From positions 267,679 through 331,678 of the forward strand of contig KV419429.1 in assembly GCA_001630475.1 (NCBI GenBank): DNA of 64,000 nt. The letters run 5' to 3'. Of the stretch, positions 36,731 through 48,459 are shown in pieces. The DNA is from Sistotremastrum niveocremeum HHB9708. Its lineage: Eukaryota; Basidiomycota; Agaricomycetes; Sistotremastrales; Sistotremastraceae. The notes under the pieces were generated by a model that was not told the DNA's origin, searched no databases, and saw only the letters and a program-made list of their open reading frames with translations. The translations under genes and the position numbers were made by a program. Numbering within the stretch: the stretch's first letter is position 1; the number at the start of each line of letters is the position of its first letter.

Positions 36731-37083
36731 ATCATGTAGCCCTTGATGAGACGATCCCGGCAAGGTATAAATGTTGGGGTATCAATGAAGGGAGGGCCGG
36801 AGAAACGAGCTCATTGTTGGCGACAGTGAAGGCGAAGCGCCGGCAGTCGGGGCGGAAGTCGGGCGAAGCGGGATCAGGGTTCGGGCGGGAAGGGCGCACG
36901 GCACTTCGGCAGAGCGGAGTCTGTTCGCCAACTTAGGGAACTAATACTTGCTACCCTTAGACCGTTCCGCGGAACGCTTCATTCCACGGGCATTCCGCGG
37001 AACAGAGCTCGTAGCCTAGCTAGGCTAATCAAGTCGTCTCTTTGACTAGCCTAGTAAGACTAGGATATTGGTACATACAGGTG
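36731..37083 (-). repeat. Right terminal inverted repeat
   Basis: Inverted copy of 33668-34020. It includes the same TAGCCTAGCTAGGCTA palindrome and the duplicated TTCCGCGGAA boxes in mirror order. Confidence 0.85.
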
Positions 37084-37091
37084 ATCGCGGC
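37084..37091. repeat. Target site duplication, right copy
   Basis: ATCGCGGC immediately follows the right inverted repeat and matches the left flank in seven of eight positions. Confidence 0.65.
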
Positions 37092-37365
37092 ATACGTGCC
37101 GCACATCCCGTTATCGCAAGGCACTCCACATGACGCATGGCGAGCTTCGTGGGTGAAAAGGGCTCATCTACCCTGACTGCTAGAGGCACCGTAACTGTCC
37201 AGACTCCAGAGAGGGGTACAGTTTAGACCAAGGAGTAATGCTGTGGCCGAAAATCTGGTATGTGGCCAGTATGGTCGTGGGCGTCGTGAACAACAGGCGT
37301 GAGAAACAAGCCAAAGGTTATAGCACGCCCGGAAATAAAAGCGGCATTTAAATATTTCAATCGAT

Positions 37366-39235
37366 TTATTCTACACTCGCTCGCCTGATTACTCTCGGAA
37401 GAGTAAAACTGGCTAGCAGCGCGACGAATACAATACATATAAGGACCACATAGACCAAATACCCTCCCAAGAGGCTTTGCTCTATTGAAACAGCAAACAA
37501 GGCAGCTGCCAACGAGGGTCCAATGGAACGGCACAACGATGCGAATGTCTGTCCTAGACCTACAGTTGCACCTAGGCTTGATCTGGAAGGAGCGGCAGAC
37601 GTGAGAAATATATTCGAGCAACCTGTGCGACACCCAATCTGAGAAAATGCACCAAACCAAGAGGTCAATGACTCACTGAATGCCATTCGCCCGAACGGGA
37701 CAAGACTGAGCTGGGCAGTATATAGAATCAGCGCAGGGCCGGCCGCAGTTCCATTCTTTCTAGCGATACTGTTCACGAGCGGCCATCCCGAGAATATAAT
37801 CGCATATGCCGATAAACATATCCTGAACATCCTTGTGGTTCCGAGCCGCTGATGAGCGGGGGCGAAGACCAGTCCTTGGATGATACAATTGTACAATCCG
37901 AGTAAACCGAGGATGGATCCGATATCCTGGGGTTTGAGACTGAGTCCCCCGAGAGCGATGGGGGTGGATTGGAATAGTGGCTGCATGAAGTTCTGCATGT
38001 TGCCAACGAATGCGACGAAGGAATAGTTCAAGACTGCCGATTTGACGCGCGGGGTGAGGAGGGCGGACAATGATGGTGCCTTCGGGGGAGGCTTAACGAC
38101 AAGCGTTGAATCAGAGTCCACACTCTCCAGTGACTGTGCCACAATAGGTTTCTTTTTCAAGCTCTAAGACTCAAATTAGAGCAACGCGAAAGATGTGGAT
38201 ATTGCTTGAGAGCATACCTCTTTCAGAAAGAATATATTGATGACATTGCCAATGACCGGAAGTATTGCAATGATCAGACACGGTAAAAGGTACGGATACG
38301 TCGCGAACAACTTCGAATCGCCGAAGACAGAGGGAAATCTCTCAACAGGATGAGATAGATGTCCTCCGACCATAGGAGCCACTACTTGCCCGACTATGGC
38401 AGCACTTAACACTGAGTCTCATGCGAAAGAAGGATGGACGTACTAGCGGCAACGACAGGCGAAAACGAGAATGCCCTGGCTTGATTCGATTCGTCGGTGA
38501 TCTCAGCCATCATCCCTTTCAAAATTCCGACGTTTCCACTCAATCCTCCTGAGATGGCACGAGCAACCATGAGGGACAGCAATGTCTTACTGAACCCTAG
38601 AACAATGAGGGATGTCGTCACTGCGCAAAGTCCGATGAATATGACGGGGCGGCGGCCAATTCTATATCAAAGTCAGTTCAAAGACTGATGAAGAAAGAGT
38701 GAACAGACATACCGGTCTGAAAGTCGACCCCAAAAGAAGACAGAGACACTTTCAGCCAGGAAGTACGACGAGATCTTGGAGCAAATTATTAGACGAACGG
38801 AAGATTGAGGTCAAGGGACATACGACTAAACCCGTATAATATCCAACGCGTTTTCTGTCCCCTCCACTGATCCCGGATTCATAGATGAGCTATCCAATCG
38901 TTGAGTCATCGAAGGCGTAGTAAGTTCCATACTTGACTGACCTCGTTGATGAATGGGTGTATGAACTGCGAAGACATGGGTTCGCAGACTTGGATAAATA
39001 ACAGGCATGCGAGCTGGAATTTTGGAAGAGGAGTCGGTTTCGTTTTCCCAGTCGCAACGTTCTCCTCATCTATACCTCCATTCAGCAATGGAGTCTCCTC
39101 AGTAACATCAGGCGATCTTCGAGACATCTGATGAACGTAGTTCAGAGAGAAAGTACGATCGTCAACGGAAGACAATGGCTCACCTATGGGACTTTTATCT
39201 GAAGAATTCCCTATCGTTGCCGTCTCGCTAGACAT
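37366..39235 (-). CDS. MFS transporter, tandem array copy 7
   Basis: Last array member, cut off from the others by the TIR element. An ATG at 39235 opens a frame continuous with MSRRSPDVTEETPLLNGG (ATG 39126). The shorter start matches the paralogues, whose ATG lies 5-12 codons before the TPLL motif. TM1 signature TPLPKFQLACLLFIQVCEPM, motif A IGRRPVIFIGLCAVTTSLIV, SGGLSGNVGILKGMMAEITDESN, ERFPSVFGDSKLFATYPYLLPC. The second half is LTPRVKSAVLNYSFVAFVGNM, GGLSLKPQDIGSILGLLG, CSNIFLTSAAPSRSSLGATVG and the end TLPRVIRRASVE (stop 37366). Here PIALGG replaces the usual P.(Q/R)YGG. The gene is divergent from the long aspartic protease gene across 345-455 bp. Confidence 0.83.
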
Positions 39236-39580
39236 TCTTGACTAATAACCAGCAGATATAGCGTGATGACCGTTTTGAGTCGGCTTCGTCGGCATGTCTT
39301 CGGCCGAGATCAGAAGACGACGACCACGATGTTGAGTGCTTTGAATATAGAGCAAGGCGCGACCAGAACTCGCGAAGATCAAGCACTTCGAGTGAAGTGT
39401 ACACTTTAGGAGTGGCGGGCGGCTGATGAGGATGCCACGGCTGTCAAAGAAAAAGTGAAGTTGAAACGAAGAACAGCGGACTTTGAATTCCCGGCTTGAC
39501 TTGCCGGTGATGCTTCCGTGAGTCGAACCAAACGTCACCGACAACCGACAACCGCGTCGGGTTCGAATATTCAGACTTTC
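39236..39580. promoter_or_regulatory. Divergent promoter region, MFS copy 7 / aspartic protease
   Basis: 345 bp between the outermost start codons of two diverging genes. No coding exon fits. No factor sites were identified; the call is by arrangement. Confidence 0.35.
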
Positions 39581-42500
39581 ATGGGCGCGCACTCGTCGAA
39601 ACGAAACGAAGAGCGTTTGTCTGACTGGGGTTCCTCCATTCATCGCAGTGATACAGAGCCAGAAAGCATCCATCAAGCTCGTTCGGCGGCGCGAACTCAT
39701 GCTTCGGGAGCTGCCTCACGTCATGATCACGATGAGGACGATAGAGGCGAAGGACCTTCCAGGAACCCGATGCTTGATCTTGGCGACATTGCCATGAGGA
39801 TAGAGCAGAGCCATTCCAAAGAGGAAGCCGCCAAAGTAGCCGCGGATGGATTGGAACCTATGCTTGAATTGGCAGAGGAGTTGCGGGACGAGGGATACGA
39901 AGGCAAGGGCAAAGGGCGCGCGAACCCTATGCAATCATTCGGACATAGGCTGGGCCTGGACGACGAAGACGCGCCTCCTGCTATCAGCAAACTCGCTCGA
40001 TGGTTCGGATTAGGTGGCACTAGTGATCAACCTCCCCAACCTCCCCCCAAAACCGACAGACGATCTCGAGAGACCGGATATCCATCGATGTCAGACAATA
40101 ACTCTATCCAATACGTTCCTATGAACACGAAGCGAAGATCGGAGGAGCCACAACCTGATCCACGACGTCAGTCCCAAGACTCACAGCCGCCTCCTTCCAC
40201 GCGAACCTCTGTTCGTACATTCGGAAAACGCGTCAAATCTGTCGAGGTTCCTGTTGAAGCCGACGCACCGCATCACGATGACGCACCAGAGCCCCCGCAC
40301 GAGGATGCTCCCGCACCTGGAAAGCCATCGGGACTGCGACGTTTCTTCTCTCGCAAAGCTCCTCCTCCTCGAGAAGAACCGCCCGATGAACATACTCCTG
40401 TTCACTCTATCTTCATCGAAGATGATGACACGCGTCGTGAAGTGGCTCCTGAAGATCCTCCAGCCAGTTCACCTACGCGACGACGGAGGCTTTTTACGAG
40501 AAGACAATCTTCTGGGTTAGATGAAAACGCCTTCACGACGCGGACCAAATCGAAAAGAAGAAAATCTGGCTCAGATCAAAAATCATCAGGTCGACGAGGT
40601 TTCTTCCGACGAATCAGAGATCAGGAGCACAAGCCGACGAGCGAAAAGCCAATTCCCGCCGCGATTCACAGTATCCACGAAGCCGAACAACGACCTGCGA
40701 GAGAAAAGCCCGTTCCCCGCTTCTTCCGTCGGATTCGAGACCAAGAAGAGAAGCCTGCAGCTGAAAAGCCAGTTGGTAGATTCTTCAGACGCGTCAAAGA
40801 TCAAGAGCAGCGTCCTGCAGAGGAGAAACCGGTCCCAAAGTTGGCCTCTCGATTACGGAAGAAGAGTACGAAGAGAAGAGGGAAGAATAAACGCGTATCT
40901 ACAATACCGCCCTCTGAACCTGGCGCCGAATATCTTCGTGCACCCGCTCGTCAAGAAACCCCATCCCCTCCTCCACCTCGCGAAGATGTACATGCTGCTC
41001 CAGCTACAGATTATCGTTCTGAACGCGCTGCTTCATCCCATAGGCAGCCGAGTATTCGTTCGGATCCACGTCCACCGAAACGATCATCTTACGCTACACC
41101 GTCTGTCCGCGAATATGAAGGCTCGATATATACGCGTGGAGGTCGCTCGAGTCGCCACGGCCGAACATCTTCCCCTCAACCCCCCCAGTCAGGTTCTCGA
41201 CTTGATTCTGCAGAACGTCATCGACGGTTACACGGCAACGCGGCGCCGTCGAGCATCCGTCAACCCTCCATTCAAGAACAGCCACAATCCTACCAACAGT
41301 CATATCCACCATCCGCTCGTACCGCCTCCCGGCCGACTTCTTCACAACGTTATCGACAATTACACGGCGGCGATCAAGAAGAAGCGCCCGTCATTACTCG
41401 CGATTTCGCCTATCAAAATGGAGGAGGGCATCAAGATTACGCTCATGATCAACCAGCATACCATGGCAATTACGAGGACCCAGGATGGGATGCCGATCCG
41501 AGTTATGCACAGTCACATTACGTGCAGTCGAACGTTGCACCTTCAGAATACATAAGCGGCAGCGAGGCGGGGAGTCGTTATAGAAATGGGAATGGGAATG
41601 GACATTCACAATATGCGCCGCCATCCACGCCGCATCCACGCACACATTCCCGTATGGCTTCACAACCTCAACAACACAGTGCAGCTGCGCTGCCAGCAAT
41701 GGGATCCGGACAGCAAGTGGCTCACGATGAAGGCGCGGCACATCATCTGGGTCCTAGTCAAAATATTCATCTTCATTCCCTCAAAGTCAGCATCGGCAAG
41801 AACTCACAGTATAAGCGTCATGGATTTGCTGATGTACGTATTTGACGTCGCTGTCATTCGTGGTCCTCACCTCCGCCATAGTATGCAAAGGCAATCAAGA
41901 AACACCGCATCCCCGCAGGACACCACAATCCTATATTCTATGATGCTATGAAACATATGATATGTCGAAGAGACCCGGGACAGAAACATGCCCCTCAGGC
42001 CAAATATGCAGATCCGGGAATGAAGGGAGAGGGTGCCGTATCGGCAGAGGATATCCAGAACGGTGCGTCTGCCACCATGCCATATTTGGACGAAAGACTC
42101 ATCCTCCCGCAGATTCGGAATACGCTTGTCCCGTTATAATCGGAACACCCGCTGTGACGCTCACCCTTGATTTTGAGTACGTTCTGTCTCGATATATGAT
42201 GCCATGAGCTGATGCTCTGCCCAGTACCGGCTCATCCGATCTATGGGTCTGGTCGACTGAAACTCGCGAGAAGCGCTCAGATAAAGCAAAGCACGCCGTT
42301 TACAATCCTAGTAAATCCCGCACCTCCCATCAAATACCCCATGTTACCTGGAAGATAAGCTATGCCGACCAGTCGAGCGCCTCGGGAGACGTTCATAGTG
42401 ATGTTGTCAAATTGGGAAACGTAACGATACCCAATCAAGCCGTGGAAGTGGCTAGACAGTTAAGCGATGCCTTCACCGAAAGCGGAAGTGACGGTATCTT

Positions 42501-43432
42501 GGGGCTAGCTTGTGAGTCTTCATTCTCGGTGCCGTTTCGAACGAGCGCTTATTTGGTCGTCCTCTAGTTCATCGGTTGAATACTGCATCAACAAAGCAGA
42601 AGACGCCCATGGAAAACATGATTGAACAGAAGCTTATCAAAGAAGTCTGTACTCCCCTACCAATGTAGCATTTGTTCCTGATGAGCGTCTTAATTAGCCC
42701 ATTTTCACCGTCCGACTCGATAAAGGCGATTCAGAAGGTTAGGATCTTCTCTTCCGCTTTCTTCACTTGTTTAACGTCCGCAGGTTATTACACCTTTGGA
42801 TACATGGAAATGGTGTGCATCTCCTTCTCTGAGTCGTGCGTGATTCACGTTGCTGACTATGCCGTCTAGCCGAAGAAAGCCAGTAAGCTATACTATACTC
42901 GTGTCATTAAAGACAACGGTTACTGGGAATGTGCGTCAACAGTGATGTCAACTTTCGATGTCTCATTTTCTTTGCAGTTCGCTCATGCTATTTTAAATTT
43001 GGAAAACAAATCTATCACCGAGATAACAACACTGCCATCCTCGATACTGGCACAACACTGGTTCTCCTTCACGACACATTCGTTCATCTCATATACTCAG
43101 CGATTCCTGGAGCGTATCTCGATTCTGACCAAGGTGGATACATATTCCCCACTAATACGAAAATCCCGCCGCTCTCATTCTGCGTGGGCGATTATTTATT
43201 TACGATACCTGGAAAAGATCTGGCTTTCTCAGAAGCTGGAAAGGGATACAGCTTTGGAGCTGTCCAATCTAGAGGAGGAAATCCTCAGGACATATTAGGA
43301 GATGTAAGTCTACTTACGGTTTCGTACGCTGGGTCCTTCCTAACAACTGCCAACCAGGTGTTTTTGAAGCACATATATGCTGTATTCGATCAGAGCGATC
43401 CTCCTCGATTAGGAATTGCTCAGAGGCCTTGA
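39581..43432 (+). CDS. Pepsin-type aspartic protease fused to a ~740-residue disordered N-terminus
   Basis: One very long first exon (39581 to about 41834) encodes a charged, Pro/Ser/Arg-rich, probably disordered region. It includes three degenerate repeats of FFRRIRDQE-x-(K/R)P-x-x-EKP at about 40590-40845. The exon runs without a stop into HLHSLKVSIGKNSQYKRHGFAD, a pepsin propeptide-like segment. Spliced exons then give YAKAIKKHRIPAGHHNP, DSEYACPVIIGTPAVTLTLDF, the first catalytic motif DTGSSDLWVWS (its Asp codon split by an intron), ADQSSASGDVHSDVVKLG, DGILGLA, GYYTFGYMEM, the second catalytic motif AILDTGTTLVLL, ILGDVSLL, and the end VFDQSDPPRLGIAQRP (TGA 43430-43432). Both active-site Asp residues are present. 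The start MGAHSS lacks a signal peptide and resembles an N-myristoylation site. An internal promoter making a shorter protease (ATG near 41655) cannot be excluded. Confidence 0.78.
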
Positions 43433-43731
43433 TTTGATGTTTTCCGACTCATCTTGATTTCTTCTTCTCCTTATCTTTATACTTTTGTACGCTGTTTGTA
43501 TATTATCTGCATGTACTTGTACCTTTATCCGGCAAGCGCTTCGATCCAATGCCCCGATCGAAGCTCTCGGCCGAAATCTCCGTGTTTGATTTAGGTTCCG
43601 CGAAATGTAGGCGCCGTGCCTTTCCTCAGGACGGTCATCTCGACCTCTCCTCCCCTATTACGACAACGACAACGACAGTATCTTATTCACGACTATCTTA
43701 ATTCTTTCTATTTTACATTATCTACTCTATA

Positions 43732-46583
43732 ATGAATCTCTCTCCTCCTAAAGCACCGAAATTGGCATATAATACGGTCCACAAGACCCGATGGGAGAAG
43801 GAAAAAATCGCCGCTGGAGGCGACGACGCGGTATTCGACAAGGCAAACGATCCCAAGAAGATCGGAAACTGGATCATGGGCGAGACGGTTGGAAAGGGTG
43901 CTAGTGGTAGGTGTCTCGTCGCCGTCAGCCGGTGTGCTGCACATTAACTTTGCTGGACAGGGCGAGTGAAAATTGCGAGGCATGTGACGACAAATGAGCT
44001 AGCTGCGGTGAAGATTCTTCCTATCAGCAGCGTGGACAAGCAGCGTATCAGCGTTGAACGCGAGATTGTTATGATGAAGCTCATGGATCATCCTAACGTC
44101 CTCCGCTTGTACGATATTTGGGAAGGGCAGGAAGATCTGTAAGCCGTATCGACCTCTATATATGCTATCTTTACTCACATCATGGAATCCATCTAGCTAT
44201 CTCATCTTCGAGTTCGTCGAAGGTGGTGAACTGTTTGACTACATCGTCAACCACGGCCGGCTGGACCCCGTTGAAGCGGCTTGTTGGTTCAAACAGATCA
44301 TTTCGGGTGCGTATATCATTGATCATTCTTAATTCATCTTGCTCATAAGCATGTAGGCCTTGCATATACACATAGCCTCTCCGTCAGCCACCGCGATTTG
44401 AAGCCGGAGAACCTTCTGATCGCCAGTCTCAACCCGCCACGGCTGAAAATCGCGGATTGGGGGATGGCCGCATTCGCGCCTCCAGCATTCTCATTGCATA
44501 CCTCTTGTGGATCTCCTCACTACGCCTCTCCACAAATCGTGAACGGCGAACCGTATGACGGGCCTTCCACCGATATTTGGAGTTGCGGCGTCATTCTTTT
44601 CGCTCTTCTCACCGGCCGATTGCCCTTTGACGACAAGTCCGTTCGCATCCTTCTCAACAAAGTCCGCAGTGGGAAGTACGAGATACCTAGCTACGTTCTT
44701 GAAGAAGGAAGAGACCTTATTCGTCGGATGTTGGTCGTAAACGTGGCAGATAGGATCACGATGGCGGAGATTCTCGATCATCCTTTCATGCAGATCCCAA
44801 CCCCTGGGGTCACGATGGTCGCTCCTCCTTCATTCCACGAGTTAGCACAACCGATTCCCGCTCACATCGTTTCTCCCACCGACATCGATTCGGACACTAT
44901 GCATTCTCTTCGGCTTATCTGGCGCGATAATGCCGATGACGATAGCTTGCGCTTACAGCTCATTTCTCCCGAGCGTAATCTCGCTAAAGCCTTCTACTGG
45001 CTTCTTGAGAGATATCGCGAGCGTAGGCTGGAGCAATATGGCATGGATGAGGACTTTAATCCGTCCTGGTCGTTTGGCGATGGTGTCACCAAGCCGTACC
45101 AGCTAGTCATGCCGACGCCGATGGCAGAATCATCTTCGCCTCTTACCTCTTCCGTTCCCGACGATCCGCCAACGCTCAGTACCGCTCTTCCCACGAGCTC
45201 GATGTCATCAGCTCTTGCAGCATTCGATCGCGTCGGTAGATACGACGGAGATGGCTACAGCGTCAAGCAGCGCAATCGGATCTCGAAATATAAGCCCGTG
45301 CGTGACTCTGTACACGGCCTGGGCATATCTGCTCCTGTGACATCGTTCCTTCCGCCTGTTCAAGAAGCCGAGCAGCCCAAGACGCCTGTACCTTCTTCTT
45401 CGGTTCAAGAATTGGCGAAACCCAAGGCCGTTCTCGGGTCATCCAATGTTCACCGACAGGAATCCCCATTCCAGGCATCGCCCGCTTCTGTAGCTCAAGT
45501 AAAGCACGACGTACCGAAGCCCGTGGTCACCAGAAGAATAACGTTCGATCTCTCTGAAAAGGAAAACCGAGGGAAGCATCAGTCCTTCTCGGAGAATGTC
45601 AAACCGCTCGAGAGGCGTACTTCGGTGGCAGTACACAACAGAGCGATGAAGCATCGATCGGGACCAGTGGAGAACGTCATGGAGCCGATGTTTGAGCGGG
45701 ATACTCAAGTCAATGTCCGACGAGGGCACTCCAGAAGGTTGACTACTGGTGGTAGCGTGCGAGCTAGACGTATGTAATCCACCTTCATCGATGCTCCTTT
45801 CTGACACCCTTCTGTAGCGCCTCCTTTGGACCTCCCTCATCACAACATGTCAACGCCGCCTATGCCCAGCAACGTGATGTCGCCCAAGACGCCCATCGGT
45901 GTGAACCCCATTCCACCCCCGCAAAATCGCAAGCGTTCATCGTCTAACGCGCCTACTTCGCCGACCGTTCCATCGCCCATTTCGGCAATTTTTAGCACTC
46001 TCTTCAATTGGCGCCCGCAATCGTATGTCCTTCAATCTTATGAGACGCCGCAAGTCACTCGTCAAGAAGTTGAGAGGATTATGCTCCGTTGTGGGATCCA
46101 TCTGGAGATCGAGAGTCTCGACGTTTGGAAGTGCCACGTTGATCAAGCTTACGGTATGCTCATAACCTTTTTGTAAAGTGTGATGGCTGATCGAGTATGA
46201 CAGATGCAAATGGTGTCCTCATCCAGAAAGAAGTTCGATTCCGGATTGAGTTCACGCCTGCGCCCAATTCAAGCTCGACTGTCCCCAACAATATTTCGGC
46301 CAAACATCCTCTTACGCATTCAAAATCTTCCAAATCACAAGCGACTCTTGGCTACGTCACGCGCGTAGCTCTTGTTCTGGAGAGAGGGGCTGCTTCTGCT
46401 CTTAAAGCAGTTCACCAGCGAATGCGCGATGAATGGCGGTACGTATTCGATAACACTCTAGATCCTGCTCCTATTTATGACGAGTGAGCCAGGTTTGACA
46501 ACCCTCGCTCCCCGACCATCGGATCCCCAAATCGTCCTACTTTCACGCCTTCCATCGGGCAAACCACTCAAATGGTGCTTTAG
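43732..46583 (+). CDS. Gin4/Hsl1 (Nim1-like) CAMK-family Ser/Thr protein kinase
   Basis: Septin/morphogenesis-checkpoint type kinase. It starts [21 protein letters not shown]. The kinase domain has [12 protein letters not shown] (Gly loop), AAVKIL (ATP-binding Lys), [28 protein letters not shown] (catalytic loop) and then DWGMAAF, where DFG is usual. [11 protein letters not shown] follows, with Gln in place of Glu of the APE motif, then [21 protein letters not shown] and the domain end [11 protein letters not shown] long Ser/Pro-rich tail leads to a KA1-like C-terminal region ([16 protein letters not shown]...[13 protein letters not shown]...RMRDEWR). A final intron joins [15 protein letters not shown]...TTQMVL (TAG 46581-46583). 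About six short introns. The Lys and catalytic Asp are present, so activity is plausible despite the two motif changes. Family assignment is strong; the yeast orthologue (Gin4, Kcc4 or Hsl1) cannot be told apart. Confidence 0.88.
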
Positions 46584-46909
46584 TGAGGAGTAGAACCACA
46601 TCCTATCCTTATTGCTATCAAACATACCTACCGTCGTTTCTACTCGATTTGTACATCATCACTGTATCTGTATTCCATCATCATTCCTCCGTTATCTCCG
46701 TCGTCACGGAGTTACCGGACCCATTTCTGCCGTTGATGTCTCGAAACCCCGACCTTGTTTCGTGTTTCCTTGCCTTCTATGCCACCGGAATGAAAAGGCG
46801 ACGAGCACCAAGACGACGAATGCCACTGTCTCTGAATGATATAAATAATGCCGTCGTAGCAGGTGCCACTGGCGGCAACACTCTGAGTCCTTTCTGACCT
46901 GGAGTACTC
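46584..46909. other. Intergenic
   Basis: About 330 bp between the kinase stop and the next start on the same strand. No gene recognised. Confidence 0.3.
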
Positions 46910-48459
46910 ATGTCGCGAACAAGATGTCCATCCACTTCTGGCCATTCGAGAAAAGTTCCGGCAGTGTCTTACGATATGCTTCTAATGAGTAAAACTCCAG
47001 AGCATTCATGTCGTTCAATGGCGCCAGCAGCCGTCTACCTGCCAAAGAACTGGAGAATCGACCCGACCCCGCCCATCGTTCTTCATCCAGCCCCCTACAT
47101 TCGATTATCTGACGGCGGATATACCTACACCATCGATAAACCCGCTGATTCCCCCCTCAGAATGATGAAGCTGAGTGCTCGAGCACTGCGTATGTCGGCA
47201 GCTTTTCCGTCCCGCGTCCACTCGCATTCGCTGCTCACTCATACTGTGACGTCTTTCCCACTGGTTACATGGGATCCTCCGACCCAATCAGATATTCCTG
47301 CGTTTTGCTCTCCTTTGCTTGGAGACGACTATGTGTCCGTTCATGCTCAGCAGATTGGGTTTTGCGATAAGCACGAGCATCCACGCGGTGCACTTCGGGT
47401 TCAGAGGAATACTCAGGGACAGAGTGAATGGGAAGCGGAGATCACGAACGTCCTCTTGGACCTCGTGACTCGTACCTACGGCCATGCTCCCCATCTTCCA
47501 CTAATACAAGAAGCGGTTGGCCGAATCGCTAAAATCTTAGCCGAGACCGAGGGGCGCGCAAGTGGTTCGTATTGGAAGTTTGCCGCCATCGTCCAGGATA
47601 TTCTTCAGATGGCTTCTCAAACAAGCCAAACTCTTTCCGTGGCGCTGGTTTTGTCTGGAATCTACACGCGTATTCTGATTGGTCAAAGTAACGGCATGAA
47701 GAGAGCCAATGCTTTCCAGTCGTGCTTGCAGAGGGATATATTGGAAAACGTGAACCTCGCTTTACACAACGTACGTGGCAAATGAAATACTCGCATCATG
47801 GGTGACAAATGAGAGCTGCCAAACAGAGTACACCTCCAACCGTCTTTCTAGCTCGAATCTCGAATCTCGCGTGGCTCTTCGTCATCGGGTTCATCGGGTG
47901 GCAGCCGATACTGAGTATCGTCATTGGGCTAAGCGATAACATTGATCGTGGATGCTCTGCGAAGGCAATTCTCGTCATTCTGGAACACGTTCTAGCTGGC
48001 CGGATGACCGGACAGAACGTCGCCAACCAGGATCTTTGGCAGGTTCGGGATCTGATTATGTCTCGTACCGAGGGTCGAACGTGGCAAGATCCAGAGAAAA
48101 GGAATGTTGTAGAGGTAAGACATATTTTCTCCTGGAGCCACACGATTGTAATTTACTTCATTATCTGAAAGGACATCAAAGTGCTCCTTGACCTCGAATT
48201 TGGTTTCGGCAATCCATATCCCTATGATTATTATAGCTCAGCCACAATGGGTTCTCCGCTAGCTATGCCGTGTGACCACAGAGCGGTCCCTGAAAGAGAG
48301 GGAACGTGGCGATCTCGAAACTCGGCTGAGTGGCTCAAACGGATCGCAGACGAAGAATCTTCAAAACGAAGGGTGGAGGCTCTTTTGCAGGCGTCTGTAA
48401 AATGCGATGAATCGCTTGAAAAAGTGGCCGCCACGCATTATAGAACTCCTTCCTGGTGA
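46910..48459 (+). CDS. Uncharacterised protein with one or two membrane segments
   Basis: Three exons: 46910-47770, about 47825-48114 and 48175-48459, with a 54-bp GTACGT...AAACAG intron and a GTAAGA...GAAAG intron, all in frame, giving about 478 aa. The N-third is basic/Pro-rich (YLPKNWRIDPTPPIVLHPAPYIRLSDGG). The middle is helical and acidic (ITNVLLDLVTRTYG...IQEAVGRIAKILAETEGRA, IVQDILQMASQTSQTLSVALVLSGIY). A hydrophobic stretch ISNLAWLFVIGFIGWQPILS then follows, with the continuation GCSAKAILVILEHVLAG and VLLDLEFGFGNPYPYDYY. The alternation of long helices suggests a folded protein rather than chance. The segment 'GFIGWQPILSIVIGL...A..IL..L..' hints at a conserved fungal family I cannot name. 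The start codon may lie later than 46910. TGA at 48457-48459. Confidence 0.62.

Larger units (their letters stand above)
33668..37083. mobile_element. 3.4 kb element with long terminal inverted repeats, no transposase seen
   Basis: It starts with CACCTGTATGTACCAATATC and ends with the exact inverse. The terminal inverted repeats are about 353 bp and essentially identical. A 7-8 bp duplication (ATCGCGG) flanks it, a size seen with MULE, hAT and KDZ-type DNA transposons. Subterminal DNA carries a perfect 16-bp palindrome TAGCCTAGCTAGGCTA and paired TTCCGCGGAA palindromes, plausible transposase sites. The 2.7 kb interior has only short frames (for example 35101-35547 and 35833-36264) without recognisable domains or DDE residues, so it appears non-autonomous. 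It lies between array copies 6 and 7; removing it restores the array's period of about 2.27 kb. Near-identity of the repeats suggests recent movement. Confidence 0.82.

Noticed and set aside
19565-39235. Interpretation of the repeated transporter genes as assembly duplication
   Set aside because: The copies differ clearly in protein sequence (TM1, loops, C-termini), so they are true paralogues, not repeated assembly of one gene.
40521-41555. Plus-strand 344-codon frame inside the protease gene
   Set aside because: It overlaps in another phase with the longer frame that runs into the aspartic protease; composition and continuity favour the latter.
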